DNA from: Aurantiochytrium sp. KH105
Lineage: Eukaryota; Sar; Bigyra; Thraustochytrida; Thraustochytriidae
NCBI GenBank assembly: GCA_003116975.1
Contig: BGKB01000196.1
Coordinates: 1 to 64,000 of the forward strand
Length of the DNA stretch: 64,000 nt
Direction of reading: 5' to 3'
A program made the translations under genes and the position numbers. Position 1 is the first letter of the stretch. The number at the start of each line of letters is the position of its first letter. Below, piece after piece: positions 40,257-48,425 of the stretch. The notes under the pieces are model-generated. The model did no database searches. It was not told the DNA's origin and saw only the letters and a program-made list of their open reading frames with translations.

Positions 40257-41801
40257 TTATTCTTTCTCTAACAAACGGATCCACCAGGCTTGCGCAGCTG
40301 TTTCCTTGTCACCATCATCATAGGCCACCTGGTATGTGAGACCATCCTCGTTGATAGCACTAATAGTTCCCGTAAAGAAGCGCCCTGATCCCTTATAAGA
40401 CACTTCGACGCGGGATCCCGGTGTGATGATGCGGCCGTTCACCGGAAGCATGTTGTATGGCTCAACGTGCTCCTCAACGTCTCCATCATCGTAGGCGACT
40501 TGGTATGTGCCATCCGGATGCATCCACTTTACCTTGCCCGGAAACCAGCGGTCCTTGTCGTAAAAGTTGGCATAGACTTGTTGACCCAAGGCAAAGGAGG
40601 CGTTGCGGTATCTCTTGCGCAGCTTCTTCCTGCGCTTGCGTTCCTTCTTTTCCTTTTTCCTGCGCTTGCGTTCTTCCGGGTCCTCATTGTCAGCTTGCAC
40701 GGACATTGCGCCAGGTGAGCTCGGCGAGGTTGGCGACCCAAGCTGCTGGCCAGGGATGACCTGCATTTGGGGCGCTGACTGCTGCGTCTGCATTTGCTGC
40801 ATGGACTGCTGCATTGGCTTGGCTTGCGGATCTTGTGCTCGAGGTTTGGGGACCTCCTGCTGCTGCTGTGCGACAAGCTCGAGTCGCGACGGGGCCCGTT
40901 CCTGTGCAGTCATATTTTGCTCTTCGCGCAGACTGTCGACGCACGAGTCGCAAAATGGTCTCCAACCTGTAAGGCCCGATCGTTGCGTTGCCTCGTTGGA
41001 GCAAGGCACGCGCTCATTGCCCTGAACAAGCTTGTTTTGGCAAAGGACCACCGAAGGCGCTGGCTTGGCAGCCGCGTTGAGGGGCGCCACGGTGGCGCTA
41101 CTTTTGGAGCCTTGCGGATTGCCATTCTTTTCGTTTTTGCGCCGCTGACGTTTCTTCTCCGCAACAGACTTTTTGTTTGCCAATTCTTCGGACTTCCACC
41201 TCTTTTGAAGCACCTTGAGAGAGATAGAAACGACGTCATCGAGAGCTTTCCACTTGGGGAGAACCTCTGCTGCAAGCCAACGAATACCGTCCATGAGCCG
41301 GGGATCAACCCTGTCGGCGTTGCATGCCTTGGCTCCGATGCAAGGAATAATGCGCCAATTGCTGGCACCGAGCGTCGTCTCGTCGACAAGTCTGAGCATT
41401 TTCTCAATTTCGCTGACGGGTGCTGCGCATGTATCTTCCTTGTTGGCGAAAATTAAAACTGGCTTGCCGGCCAGGGTATCAGCGTTGAGAAAGGCAGCGA
41501 ACTCATCGCGGACTTCGATCATTCGGCGTACATTGCTCGTGTCAATAACAAAGATCACTGCGTGTGATCGCTTGAGGCGATCAACCCAGGCTTTGCGGAA
41601 TGATTCGCTACCACCCAGATCAAACAATTTCAGGTCCAGGGCCGCGGTTGCCACGATGCGCGGCTGATTGACGCCGACCGTTGGCACAACTTTGCGGTCT
41701 TCTCTGCCAGAGAGAGCATTGACGATTGTTGATTTACCCGCGCCGTCGAGACCGATCACCGCGACTTGGCCCTCAAGGGCCTTGCTGTTCGAGCCGCCCA
41801 T
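40257..41801 (-). CDS. ARL13-like GTPase fused to two Tudor-like modules
   Basis: 514 residues. It starts MGGSNSKA, an N-myristoylation-type signal. The ARF/ARL G-domain (about 10-190) shows the P-loop GLDGAGKST (17-25), switch II FDLGGSESFR (60-69), the guanine motif NKED and a GAK motif. The ARF catalytic Gln after DxGG is Ser65, and ARL13B also lacks it. A basic linker follows, then a small Cys region (LCQNKLVQGNERVPC...FCDSC) that could bind zinc, Gln-rich sequence and a Lys/Arg cluster (about 375-400). The end is two Tudor/Agenet-like barrels: FALGQQVYANFYDKDRWFPG with YQVAYDDGDVEEHV, and GSRVEVSYKGSGRFFTGTIS with YQVAYDDGD again. ARL13 acts in cilia, while Tudor-like modules bind methylated Arg or Lys. 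I do not know a characterised protein with this combination. Confidence 0.8.
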   Translation of the reverse strand: MGGSNSKALEGQVAVIGLDGAGKSTIVNALSGREDRKVVPTVGVNQPRIVATAALDLKLFDLGGSESFRKAWVDRLKRSHAVIFVIDTSNVRRMIEVRDEFAAFLNADTLAGKPVLIFANKEDTCAAPVSEIEKMLRLVDETTLGASNWRIIPCIGAKACNADRVDPRLMDGIRWLAAEVLPKWKALDDVVSISLKVLQKRWKSEELANKKSVAEKKRQRRKNEKNGNPQGSKSSATVAPLNAAAKPAPSVVLCQNKLVQGNERVPCSNEATQRSGLTGWRPFCDSCVDSLREEQNMTAQERAPSRLELVAQQQQEVPKPRAQDPQAKPMQQSMQQMQTQQSAPQMQVIPGQQLGSPTSPSSPGAMSVQADNEDPEERKRRKKEKKERKRRKKLRKRYRNASFALGQQVYANFYDKDRWFPGKVKWMHPDGTYQVAYDDGDVEEHVEPYNMLPVNGRIITPGSRVEVSYKGSGRFFTGTISAINEDGLTYQVAYDDGDKETAAQAWWIRLLEKE

Positions 41802-42750
41802 CGCGCCTGCACGTCAGCCAGCGGCAGCCACTGCGACGCGTCGCTGTCTTGCGTGCGCGCGGACGGACGAACAGACGAATGGCCGACCGCACGTCGACGT
41901 GCCGGTCAGTTCTTGATATGCTCCTCTGTTCACGAATGCCGAAACCCGTGCACGAACGGTCTGCACTCGTGCTCCTCAACGCACAGGTGTGCACTCGTCC
42001 TTTAGTTACGAAGCAAGGCTTGCAACAGCAAGGTCTCGCACGACGAAGACGATGCACGCGCTGGCTGAGAGCGCTTTGAGGGGGGTACAATACAACTATT
42101 TCACCCTTTGAAGGGAGATTATCGGTGATGGTACTATTTAACCACCGCGAAGGAATTCCATTCATGCCCCCTCATCAACGGATAGCTTTTTGTCGAAGAA
42201 TGAGAAAACTCGAAAGACCTACTTTTGCATCTTTGGCATGCTGCGGGTGTCAATGTAGACGATGTGACGAGTCAGACATGGAATAAGGACTGGGCTTGCT
42301 TTAGATGAAGTCCCGTGACGCGAGGAGTGCTTTCATCTCAGAGTTTGATACGGTAAAAAAATAGAAAGAAAGCAGTGAGGCCAGCCCTCTGACCTTTCAT
42401 TCATCGCGTTTTCCTGCCTCGGTGTGAGGCTTTCACGCGCTTTGGGGAATGTATCTTGCTTTGCTTTGAGTTTGTGGGCGAGCAGCTGGGTGGGCGGGCG
42501 GGCGGGCGGGCGGGCGGGCGATCGTTCGTTTCGAGAGCGCTTTTTTCTGGATTGACCCAAATAAGAGCGCCTGTGTCGAACTTTTTGCCAAAAATAAATT
42601 TGCCTTGCCAGACCCGGCGGGCGCGGAAGCGAGGCACTGCGTGGAAGCGAGGCGCGACAGATCCTTGCTGCTGGAGCAAAGCACACCTCTACGGAGGGTT
42701 GTCTTGGGCGTGCTGGTGCAGTGGAGCGCAAGAAAAGAGAAGGGGAAAAG
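41802..42750. other. Divergent intergenic region
   Basis: About 0.95 kb between ARL-Tudor (-) and the two-exon gene (+). Contains a GGGC run at 42490-42520 and otherwise balanced sequence. Both promoters are expected here. No gene seen. Confidence 0.5.
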
Positions 42751-43892
42751 ATGGCCGATGTTCGGGCTCATGTGGCGCAGGTGGAGCGCGCCTTGGAGCT
42801 TGCGCGCGAGCCTGCGCTCGAGGAATGGAGCGTACGCACGGCGGAGCGCGCGCTAGCATGGGCTCGATGCGTCGAGGACGACGCTGAACGCGAAGGTCTC
42901 GCCGTGGTAAAGGCGGCTCTCCGGGACGTGACCCTTGGCAAACGCAAGCGCGGCCAAGTGCCCGTGCGTGCCGACAAGAACAACGACCCTGCGTGGGTCT
43001 TGCACGCCCGCAAGACGCTCCTTGTGACCATGGCGGAGTCCGCGTATCTAAGCCCCAAGTTGCAACGTTGGGTAAAGGAACAAGCAAATGGTTTGGCGTC
43101 CTCGACTTCAGCCGAGGTGGCCAAGGCCTTGGAGCGGTGCGCCACTGCACGCGAGCAGCTCGAGAGCCTCGGATCGGGACGCGACGATGCTCTACATCGG
43201 GTGGAGGGATCCATTTTGCTCGATGAGCTCGTCGGCAGCGCAGCGTTTCGCATTGCTTGGAATGAGCTGGAGGACTCGACAAGCTTGCAAAAGCTTGCGT
43301 TTGCGGCGCAAGAGAGCTTTTTTCGCGCAGAGAACTTTGCAAAGGAATCGCATCAAGGCAATGCAGAGGCGCAACGCAAGAATGAAGATGCGCAAACATG
43401 GCTTCTCGAGCGTTTACGAAAAGGCGTCGCGACGCTTTGGAAGGCAACGCGGCGCGAGGTAGTCCTCGATCTCGCCAAGCGGGACTTTGCTCTTGCTGCT
43501 GGTTTATTATCACATATCATTATTCAGGCACAGGTGTCGTATTCGGTCATGGGTACTATTGATGCGGTTTCTGCAGGATTTCGGCAATTTTGTGAGACGG
43601 CTCCCTGGATGCGCATTTTGTGTGAAGACGCACTCCAATCGTCGACAGCAACGTTTGCGCTTTCGTTGCGACAGGTCATCTCTCGACCGTGAGTCTTGCA
43701 TGCATCTCGGCTAATCCGCGTTCGTCTCGGCTAACGCAATATGAAACACTCAGCGAAATGCCGGCGAACGAGCAAAGCAGCCAGCATGACGAAGCGTGCT
43801 CTCCAACAACGAAAACGTTTGTTATCTCAACGAGAGTGACTGATCATCATGGAAAACGATATCTAGCCCACAGTTTGCGCAAGGAATCATGA
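42751..43892 (+). CDS. Helical protein of unknown function, two exons
   Basis: I do not recognise the family. Exon 1 is 42751-43688 and exon 2 is 43754-43892, giving 358 residues. The start is taken at ATG 42751 (MADVRAHVAQVERALELARE); the in-frame ATG at 42721 adds ten Lys/Arg/Glu-rich residues. Without splicing the frame would stop at the donor GTGAGT. Splicing across 43689-43753 joins CC to C (Pro) and continues for 45 codons to a TGA. The protein is mostly amphipathic helix, Ala/Leu/Glu/Arg-rich, with a basic GKRKRG patch near residue 73 that could act as a nuclear signal and one hydrophobic stretch (AAGLLSHIIIQAQVSYSVMG). No transmembrane or catalytic motif can be assigned. Confidence 0.65.
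43689..43753 (+). other. Spliceosomal intron (65 nt)
   Basis: It starts GTGAGTCTTG, has CGGCTAACGC as a branch site about 23 nt before the end, and ends AAACACTCAG. The same donor, branch and acceptor style is seen in the palmitoyltransferase gene. Confidence 0.75.
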
Positions 43893-44009
43893 GTAGCTCG
43901 TTTAGCCACAAGAGGACTGACTGGTGATTCGAGTCTCTCATGATGACTCGAGTCTCTGACAAAAGTAAAACAGCTCTGTGCACTCCACGCCACACAGAAA
44001 AACACCGAT

Positions 44010-44515
44010 AATGGCTCTTGGGGCGATTGATGCGCATGAAGTAAACTCAAGCGTTGGCAAGAGCACCACTCGCAGCGTTTGAGGTCCCATTGTCAGTTTG
44101 ATTTGATTCATGAATGGCTCTTGGGGCGATTGATGCGCAAGAAGTAAACTCAAGCGTTGGCAAGAGCACCACTCGTAGCGTTTGAGGTTCCATTGTCAGT
44201 TTGATTTGATTCATGAATGGCTCTTGGGGCAATTAATGCGCAAGAAGTAAACTCAAGCGTTGGCAAGAGCACCACTCGTACCGTTTGAGGTCCCATTGTC
44301 AGTTTGATTTGATTCATGAATGGTTCTTGGGGCGATCGATGCGCATAAAGCAAACTCAAGCGTTGGCAAGAGCATTACTCGTAGCGTTTGAGGTCCCATT
44401 GTCGGTTTGGTTTGATCCATGAATGGCTCTTGGGGCGATTGATGCGCATGAAGCAAACTCAAGCATTGGCAAGAGCACCACTCGTAGCGTTTGAGGTCCC
44501 ATTGTCAGTTTGATT
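44010..44515. repeat. 103-bp minisatellite, five copies, overlapping a gene 3' end
   Basis: Units begin at 44010, 44113, 44216, 44319 and 44422, an exact 103-bp period. Each runs from AATGGCTCTTGGGGCGAT to GTCAGTTTGATTTGATTCATG. Copies differ by only a few substitutions. The last unit changes to unique sequence at about 44513 and contains the terminal 18 or so codons and stop of the transporter gene. Because 103 is not a multiple of three, each copy sits in a new frame relative to the last. Confidence 0.95.
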
Positions 44516-45868
44516 CAAGGTCGCGTCGACGTCGTCGTCAGTATCTGTTTGCGAGGGCTTTGCCGAAACCGCAAAGAAACCAACAGTAACGAGGAGGCCT
44601 CCAAGTACCGTGAGCGGAGCCGGCATGTGGCTCATGAGGACAATGTCGAGCGCAGCAGAAAGTGGCATGGTGAGCGACAAGCCAACCGTGGTGACGGTTG
44701 GTGACGTGAGCAGCACTGCGCGGGCCCAAAGGTAGTCAGAGACGACGTTATCGAGTAGACCCTGAAGAAGAATAAAGGCGAAAATCCCGGGCGTGAGGCC
44801 TGCAAGAGATTCGTAGCCTGTCGTGTGCAGAATGATGACGACGGGCGTGAGAAGCACAATGTTGGCCACACCAACTACGCCAAAGACGAGCGCCATGTCG
44901 ACACTCTCGTCACCGTTGGGAAAGTGGTAGCCAATGACGAGCGTATAGCACGCATAAAAGAATGCCGACAGCAAGCTTGCGAGGTCGCCCCAAAAGGTCT
45001 CCTTTGCAGCAGATGCGTCCTGGTCACCGGAGTCAGCAAGGCCGACGAGAACGGAGCCAAAGACGCAGGTAGCGACGCCAATTGCGTGCATGATTGTGGG
45101 GCGCTCCACTCGAAAAAGCGCGCCGAGCACAAGCGTGAAGACCGCCGAAGTGCTGCTGAGAATTGTGCTGCTGGTGACGCTCGTGTATTGCAGACTCGCA
45201 TTGTATGTCAAAATGGCCAGAAACCAGAATCCACTCATGGAGAGCGCACCACGAACTGTTTCGCGGAGACTTGCTTTTTTACGGTCCCAGCGCGCGTCGC
45301 CGCGAGCCGCGAGCCTGTCGTTTTCAAGAATGCGGCCGAGACTTCCCGTGGCCCATGACACGGGCAAGAGTACAACAAAGAGCGCCGTGCCAAGGTATGT
45401 GAGAAAGAAGGGCGCTGCGAGTTGACCCTCGATAAACTGAACCATGAAGCTGCTAATAACCCAGATGACCACCACTACGAGAAGTAGAGCGAACCCGCGT
45501 CGCCATTTTTGCTTGCTATTTTCCTTTGGTCCTGCGTGTGTGTTGTCTTGAAACTCATTGTGGTCGCTTTGCTCTTGGTTTTCAAGCAAACTCTCTGCAA
45601 CATCGGTCTGGTGTTCTGCCTGGTGGTCATGCGTGTTGGACGCAAACATGATGCTTGCCGGGTTGTCGTCTTCAATGTCGACGCTATTATTGTTGATTTG
45701 TTGGTGGTTTGCGCCAACACTTGCAGCAGTGTTGTTGGGAGGAGCAGCTGACGCCGCGCTGGAGATCACTCTTGAGTTTCTTGCGGTGGTTAATGTCTCT
45801 CGGCGCCGGGGCGACGCCTGGGCGAGCCTTGTGTGTGGTTGGCTGCGCTGCCGCGCTTGTTCGGGCAT
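44459..45868 (-). CDS. Drug/metabolite transporter superfamily protein, SLC35F5-like
   Basis: 469 residues from ATG 45868 (MPEQARQRSQPH). The frame is open to 46090, but the extra part looks like 5' flank. A hydrophilic, Asn/Gln-rich N-tail of about 145 residues precedes about ten hydrophobic spans. The EamA/DMT hallmark sits in ASLQYTSVTSSTILSSTSAV, the wording of SLC35F5 and yeast Thi74-type members, followed by FTLVLGALF and IGVATCVFGSVLVGLAD. A second EamA half includes LLQGLLDNVVSDYLWARAVL and SPTVTTVGLSLTMPLSAALD. The substrate is not predictable; membership of the solute/nucleotide-sugar carrier fold is. The C-terminal tail NQTDNGTSNATSGALANA is encoded by a tandem repeat and contains three adjacent N-x-T sequons. 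The gene is divergent from dihydropteridine reductase. Confidence 0.85.
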   Translation of the reverse strand: MPEQARQRSQPHTRLAQASPRRRETLTTARNSRVISSAASAAPPNNTAASVGANHQQINNNSVDIEDDNPASIMFASNTHDHQAEHQTDVAESLLENQEQSDHNEFQDNTHAGPKENSKQKWRRGFALLLVVVVIWVISSFMVQFIEGQLAAPFFLTYLGTALFVVLLPVSWATGSLGRILENDRLAARGDARWDRKKASLRETVRGALSMSGFWFLAILTYNASLQYTSVTSSTILSSTSAVFTLVLGALFRVERPTIMHAIGVATCVFGSVLVGLADSGDQDASAAKETFWGDLASLLSAFFYACYTLVIGYHFPNGDESVDMALVFGVVGVANIVLLTPVVIILHTTGYESLAGLTPGIFAFILLQGLLDNVVSDYLWARAVLLTSPTVTTVGLSLTMPLSAALDIVLMSHMPAPLTVLGGLLVTVGFFAVSAKPSQTDTDDDVDATLNQTDNGTSNATSGALANA

Positions 45869-46519
45869 GGACCGGCTGTGCGGCCAGCCAACCTTGTCCC
45901 GTCTGTTTGTCAGTCTGTTTGTCTGCCACGTGGGTGGGGCCGAGTGAAATGACAGGGCCACCGACGCTCGCGTCAGTCCAGGAGACTCGTATCCCCCGAA
46001 GCGAGAATGGCGCGCTGGCGAAGACGCCTGTGCTGCTGGTCGATCCGTTCGCGGTTCCGAGTTGGTTCTGCATTTGTTCTTTGTGAACATGCCAAGAAGG
46101 AGATGAGATTGATGAGACTTATGAAGATTGGGATCGGCAGAACTCTAATCGCGCACAGGACGGGACGAGAGTGGTACGTGGTTTGTGCGGCGTGCGAGCG
46201 CAGAGGCAAGAACTGGCAGAGGGTGCTGATGAGGAGGGCTGCCGCCGCGTTTGCCATCTTTACCGGATACGACAGCGTGGTACGCGACGTCACGCGATAG
46301 ACGCGGAAGGGCGGGCCAAGTTCGTCCCAAGTTGTCGAGATGATTTTGGCCAAGAAGGCGTGCCTTTTGGGCGACTACAGCGCAGAAGCGAAACGATTTG
46401 ACGTTCGAAGACTAACACATTCACCACCAAGACGACTCTTAGAGAAAACTTGTTTGGAGGACGCAAAGGTAGCTGGCTGCAAAGCAACGGCATCTTGTGA
46501 ATTGTCAGTGAAAAAGAGA
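45869..46519. other. Divergent promoter region
   Basis: About 0.65 kb between the SLC35F5-like gene (-) and dihydropteridine reductase (+). In-frame extensions of both genes reach into it (to 46090 and 46340), but their composition is not protein-like. A shared bidirectional promoter is likely. Confidence 0.5.
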
Positions 46520-47218
46520 ATGCACAGGGTCCTCGTGGTTGGTGGCGCAGGCGCGTTGGGAAGCGCCGTGGCGCGACGCTTTGCAAGCGCAGGAAACTGG
46601 GAAGTAGCAAGCTTGGATAGAATTGCGTCCAAGGTCGATGTAAAGGTAGACCTGGGAGCCAAGAGTGCCATGCAAACCGCATCGTGGGAAGAGCGCCTGC
46701 GTACTGCCCACGATGAGATTGATCAATGGGCTGGAGGCGATGGCTTGCAAGCTGTTGTGCACGTTGCTGGCGGATTTGCCATGGGTGGATTTGAGGATGG
46801 CGTCGGTCCAGTCGAGTCCATGTGGGAGATGAATGTGCAGTCTGCTTTTACGGCTGCAGCACTTGCCGCGACGCATCTAGGTTCTCCGGGACTGTTGGTT
46901 TTGACGGGGGCCCAGGCTGCTCGCAAGGCGGGAGGTACTGGATTTGCCGTGGGCTATGGCATGAGCAAGGCAGCAACGCATCAGCTCGCGACGGATTTTG
47001 CCAACGAATATTGCGCCATGTCGCAGCGCAGCTGCAAGTGCATTCTCCCCGGGACAATTGACACACCAGCAAACCGCGAGGCGATGCCGGATGCGGACCA
47101 CGCCACTTGGACGAGCCCCGATGTGATTGCCGATCGCATCTTTGGCTGGGCGCAGCCGAGTTCGTTTGACGCGAGCAAGCCGCAAGATATTCAGCACGAT
47201 CTCTTTGTTGAGGTGTAA
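46520..47218 (+). CDS. QDPR: Dihydropteridine reductase
   Basis: A short-chain dehydrogenase of 232 residues that regenerates tetrahydrobiopterin from quinonoid dihydrobiopterin with NAD(P)H, supporting pterin-dependent hydroxylases. ATG 46520 (MHRVLVVGGAGALGSAVARR) is chosen because it places the Rossmann glycine motif at the same distance from the start as in the family; the frame is open to 46340. Other hallmarks are WEVASLD, VVHVAGGFAMGGF, the catalytic YxxxK as YGMSKAATHQL, and the family-specific ILPGTIDTPANREAMPDAD (human VLPVTLDTPMNRKSMPEAD), followed by W. It is slightly shorter than human QDPR (244). Confidence 0.93.
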   Translation: MHRVLVVGGAGALGSAVARRFASAGNWEVASLDRIASKVDVKVDLGAKSAMQTASWEERLRTAHDEIDQWAGGDGLQAVVHVAGGFAMGGFEDGVGPVESMWEMNVQSAFTAAALAATHLGSPGLLVLTGAQAARKAGGTGFAVGYGMSKAATHQLATDFANEYCAMSQRSCKCILPGTIDTPANREAMPDADHATWTSPDVIADRIFGWAQPSSFDASKPQDIQHDLFVEV

Positions 47219-47354
47219 CAGCGAGAGTGCTGTTGTCGTGGCGTAGTTCTAGGAAACTTTTGATGCGGAAAGGAGTATTATTATCTTGGTCATCAAAAGG
47301 ATGCCAGCAAGTTTTGGACGCTGGCAATCTCTTGCTCAAGTTGTCGAGTCACTC

Positions 47355-47480
47355 TCAACTTGCCGCTCTCTATTGTGCTCGGATTGCTTGGGCTCAAATT
47401 GCTTGGGCTCAAGTTGCCACTCTCTCTTGTGCTCAAGTTGCTTGTGCTCAAATTGTTTGTGCTCAAGTTGCCACTCTCTT
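47355..47480. repeat. 54-bp minisatellite, about 2.3 copies
   Basis: Units start at 47355, 47409 and 47463, an exact 54-bp period. Each contains internal 15-bp subrepeats of the form GCTTGTGCTCAAATT. It lies about 140 bp downstream of the dihydropteridine reductase stop. Confidence 0.85.
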
Positions 47481-48140
47481 ATTCACGTCGCGTCGAAGAG
47501 CTCGCACAACAAGGCTCGAAAGGGATGGACAGGAAGCGTGTCGCCGTTCGTGGACGGATGCGCGAGTAAGACTTTTTCTGACGCTGTTTGTTAATAGAGA
47601 GCAACAAACATCTTATCCGACTTTTTGCTCTGCACAAATGCCAAGTCAAGAGCGGCTCAACCGGATTACTTGAAGGTCTAAAAGGGGATGAGGCCGTGAG
47701 TTCCAAAGCTTTTCCTTGCAGTTGTCTCAAGTGGGGCAGACAACCACTGTTCAATGGGCACAATCTGTTTGTTTCAAGACCAAGCACATTTTCCTTCACA
47801 TGGCGTGAGCGTGATCTTGTGCGTGGGTATAGACAGACGGCAGAGACACTTTTTTTTGGGAGGGGGGGGCTGCAATGCCCCGTGGTGTGTTTGTACGGAA
47901 GTGATATTTGCAAAACGCGACGCGTTCGCTAATGGATTGGAGGTAGCTACTCTGCCGCCTCCTGGAGAAAACGACGCAGTGCTTGATTAAAGGCTCTGTC
48001 AAACTATGAAATGCGTCCCAAGGACATTTCATCGATGTTGCGCGATTCGATTCAGCTGGATCCTAGACCTGGCCTCTGGCACCTTGACGAAGTTTCAGCG
48101 ATGGCTCTTTCAAGCGGTCCAAGAGCGAGTTGAGTACTCG

Positions 48141-48425
48141 ATGGTTCTGCGTACGTCCTTTTGCGTCGCCAGCGCGCGATCCGTCGGTCTCGCTGCAGCT
48201 GCAGCTGCCCACACCGTTCGCGCTGTCGTCAGCAGCAGACCTTCGCAAACGCACCATGCCTCGCCCCCAGAGCCATGCCAGCGGCGGCGCGGCCTGCCCC
48301 TCAACTCCTTCGACGAGCAGATGCAGAGCGCGGCACAGATCTGCCTGGCCTCGGGCAAGCGCGTCGAGAGAGATCCGAACGCGAAGCGACCGACCGGGGC
48401 GTTTTCACTGCTTGGCCAAACCCGG
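48141..48425 (+). CDS. Weak candidate exon with a presequence-like start
   Basis: From ATG 48141 the translation begins MVLRTSFCVASARSVGLAAA, which looks like a mitochondrial targeting peptide. It continues through SFDEQMQSAAQICLASGKRV, which is less skewed than the surrounding frames. The frame stays open to 49103, but composition turns repetitive after about 48425. No family is recognised. It may be a first exon or chance. Confidence 0.15.

Noticed and set aside
44010-44515. The 103-bp array as a CRISPR array
   Set aside because: Units are contiguous without unique spacers, and the genome is eukaryotic.
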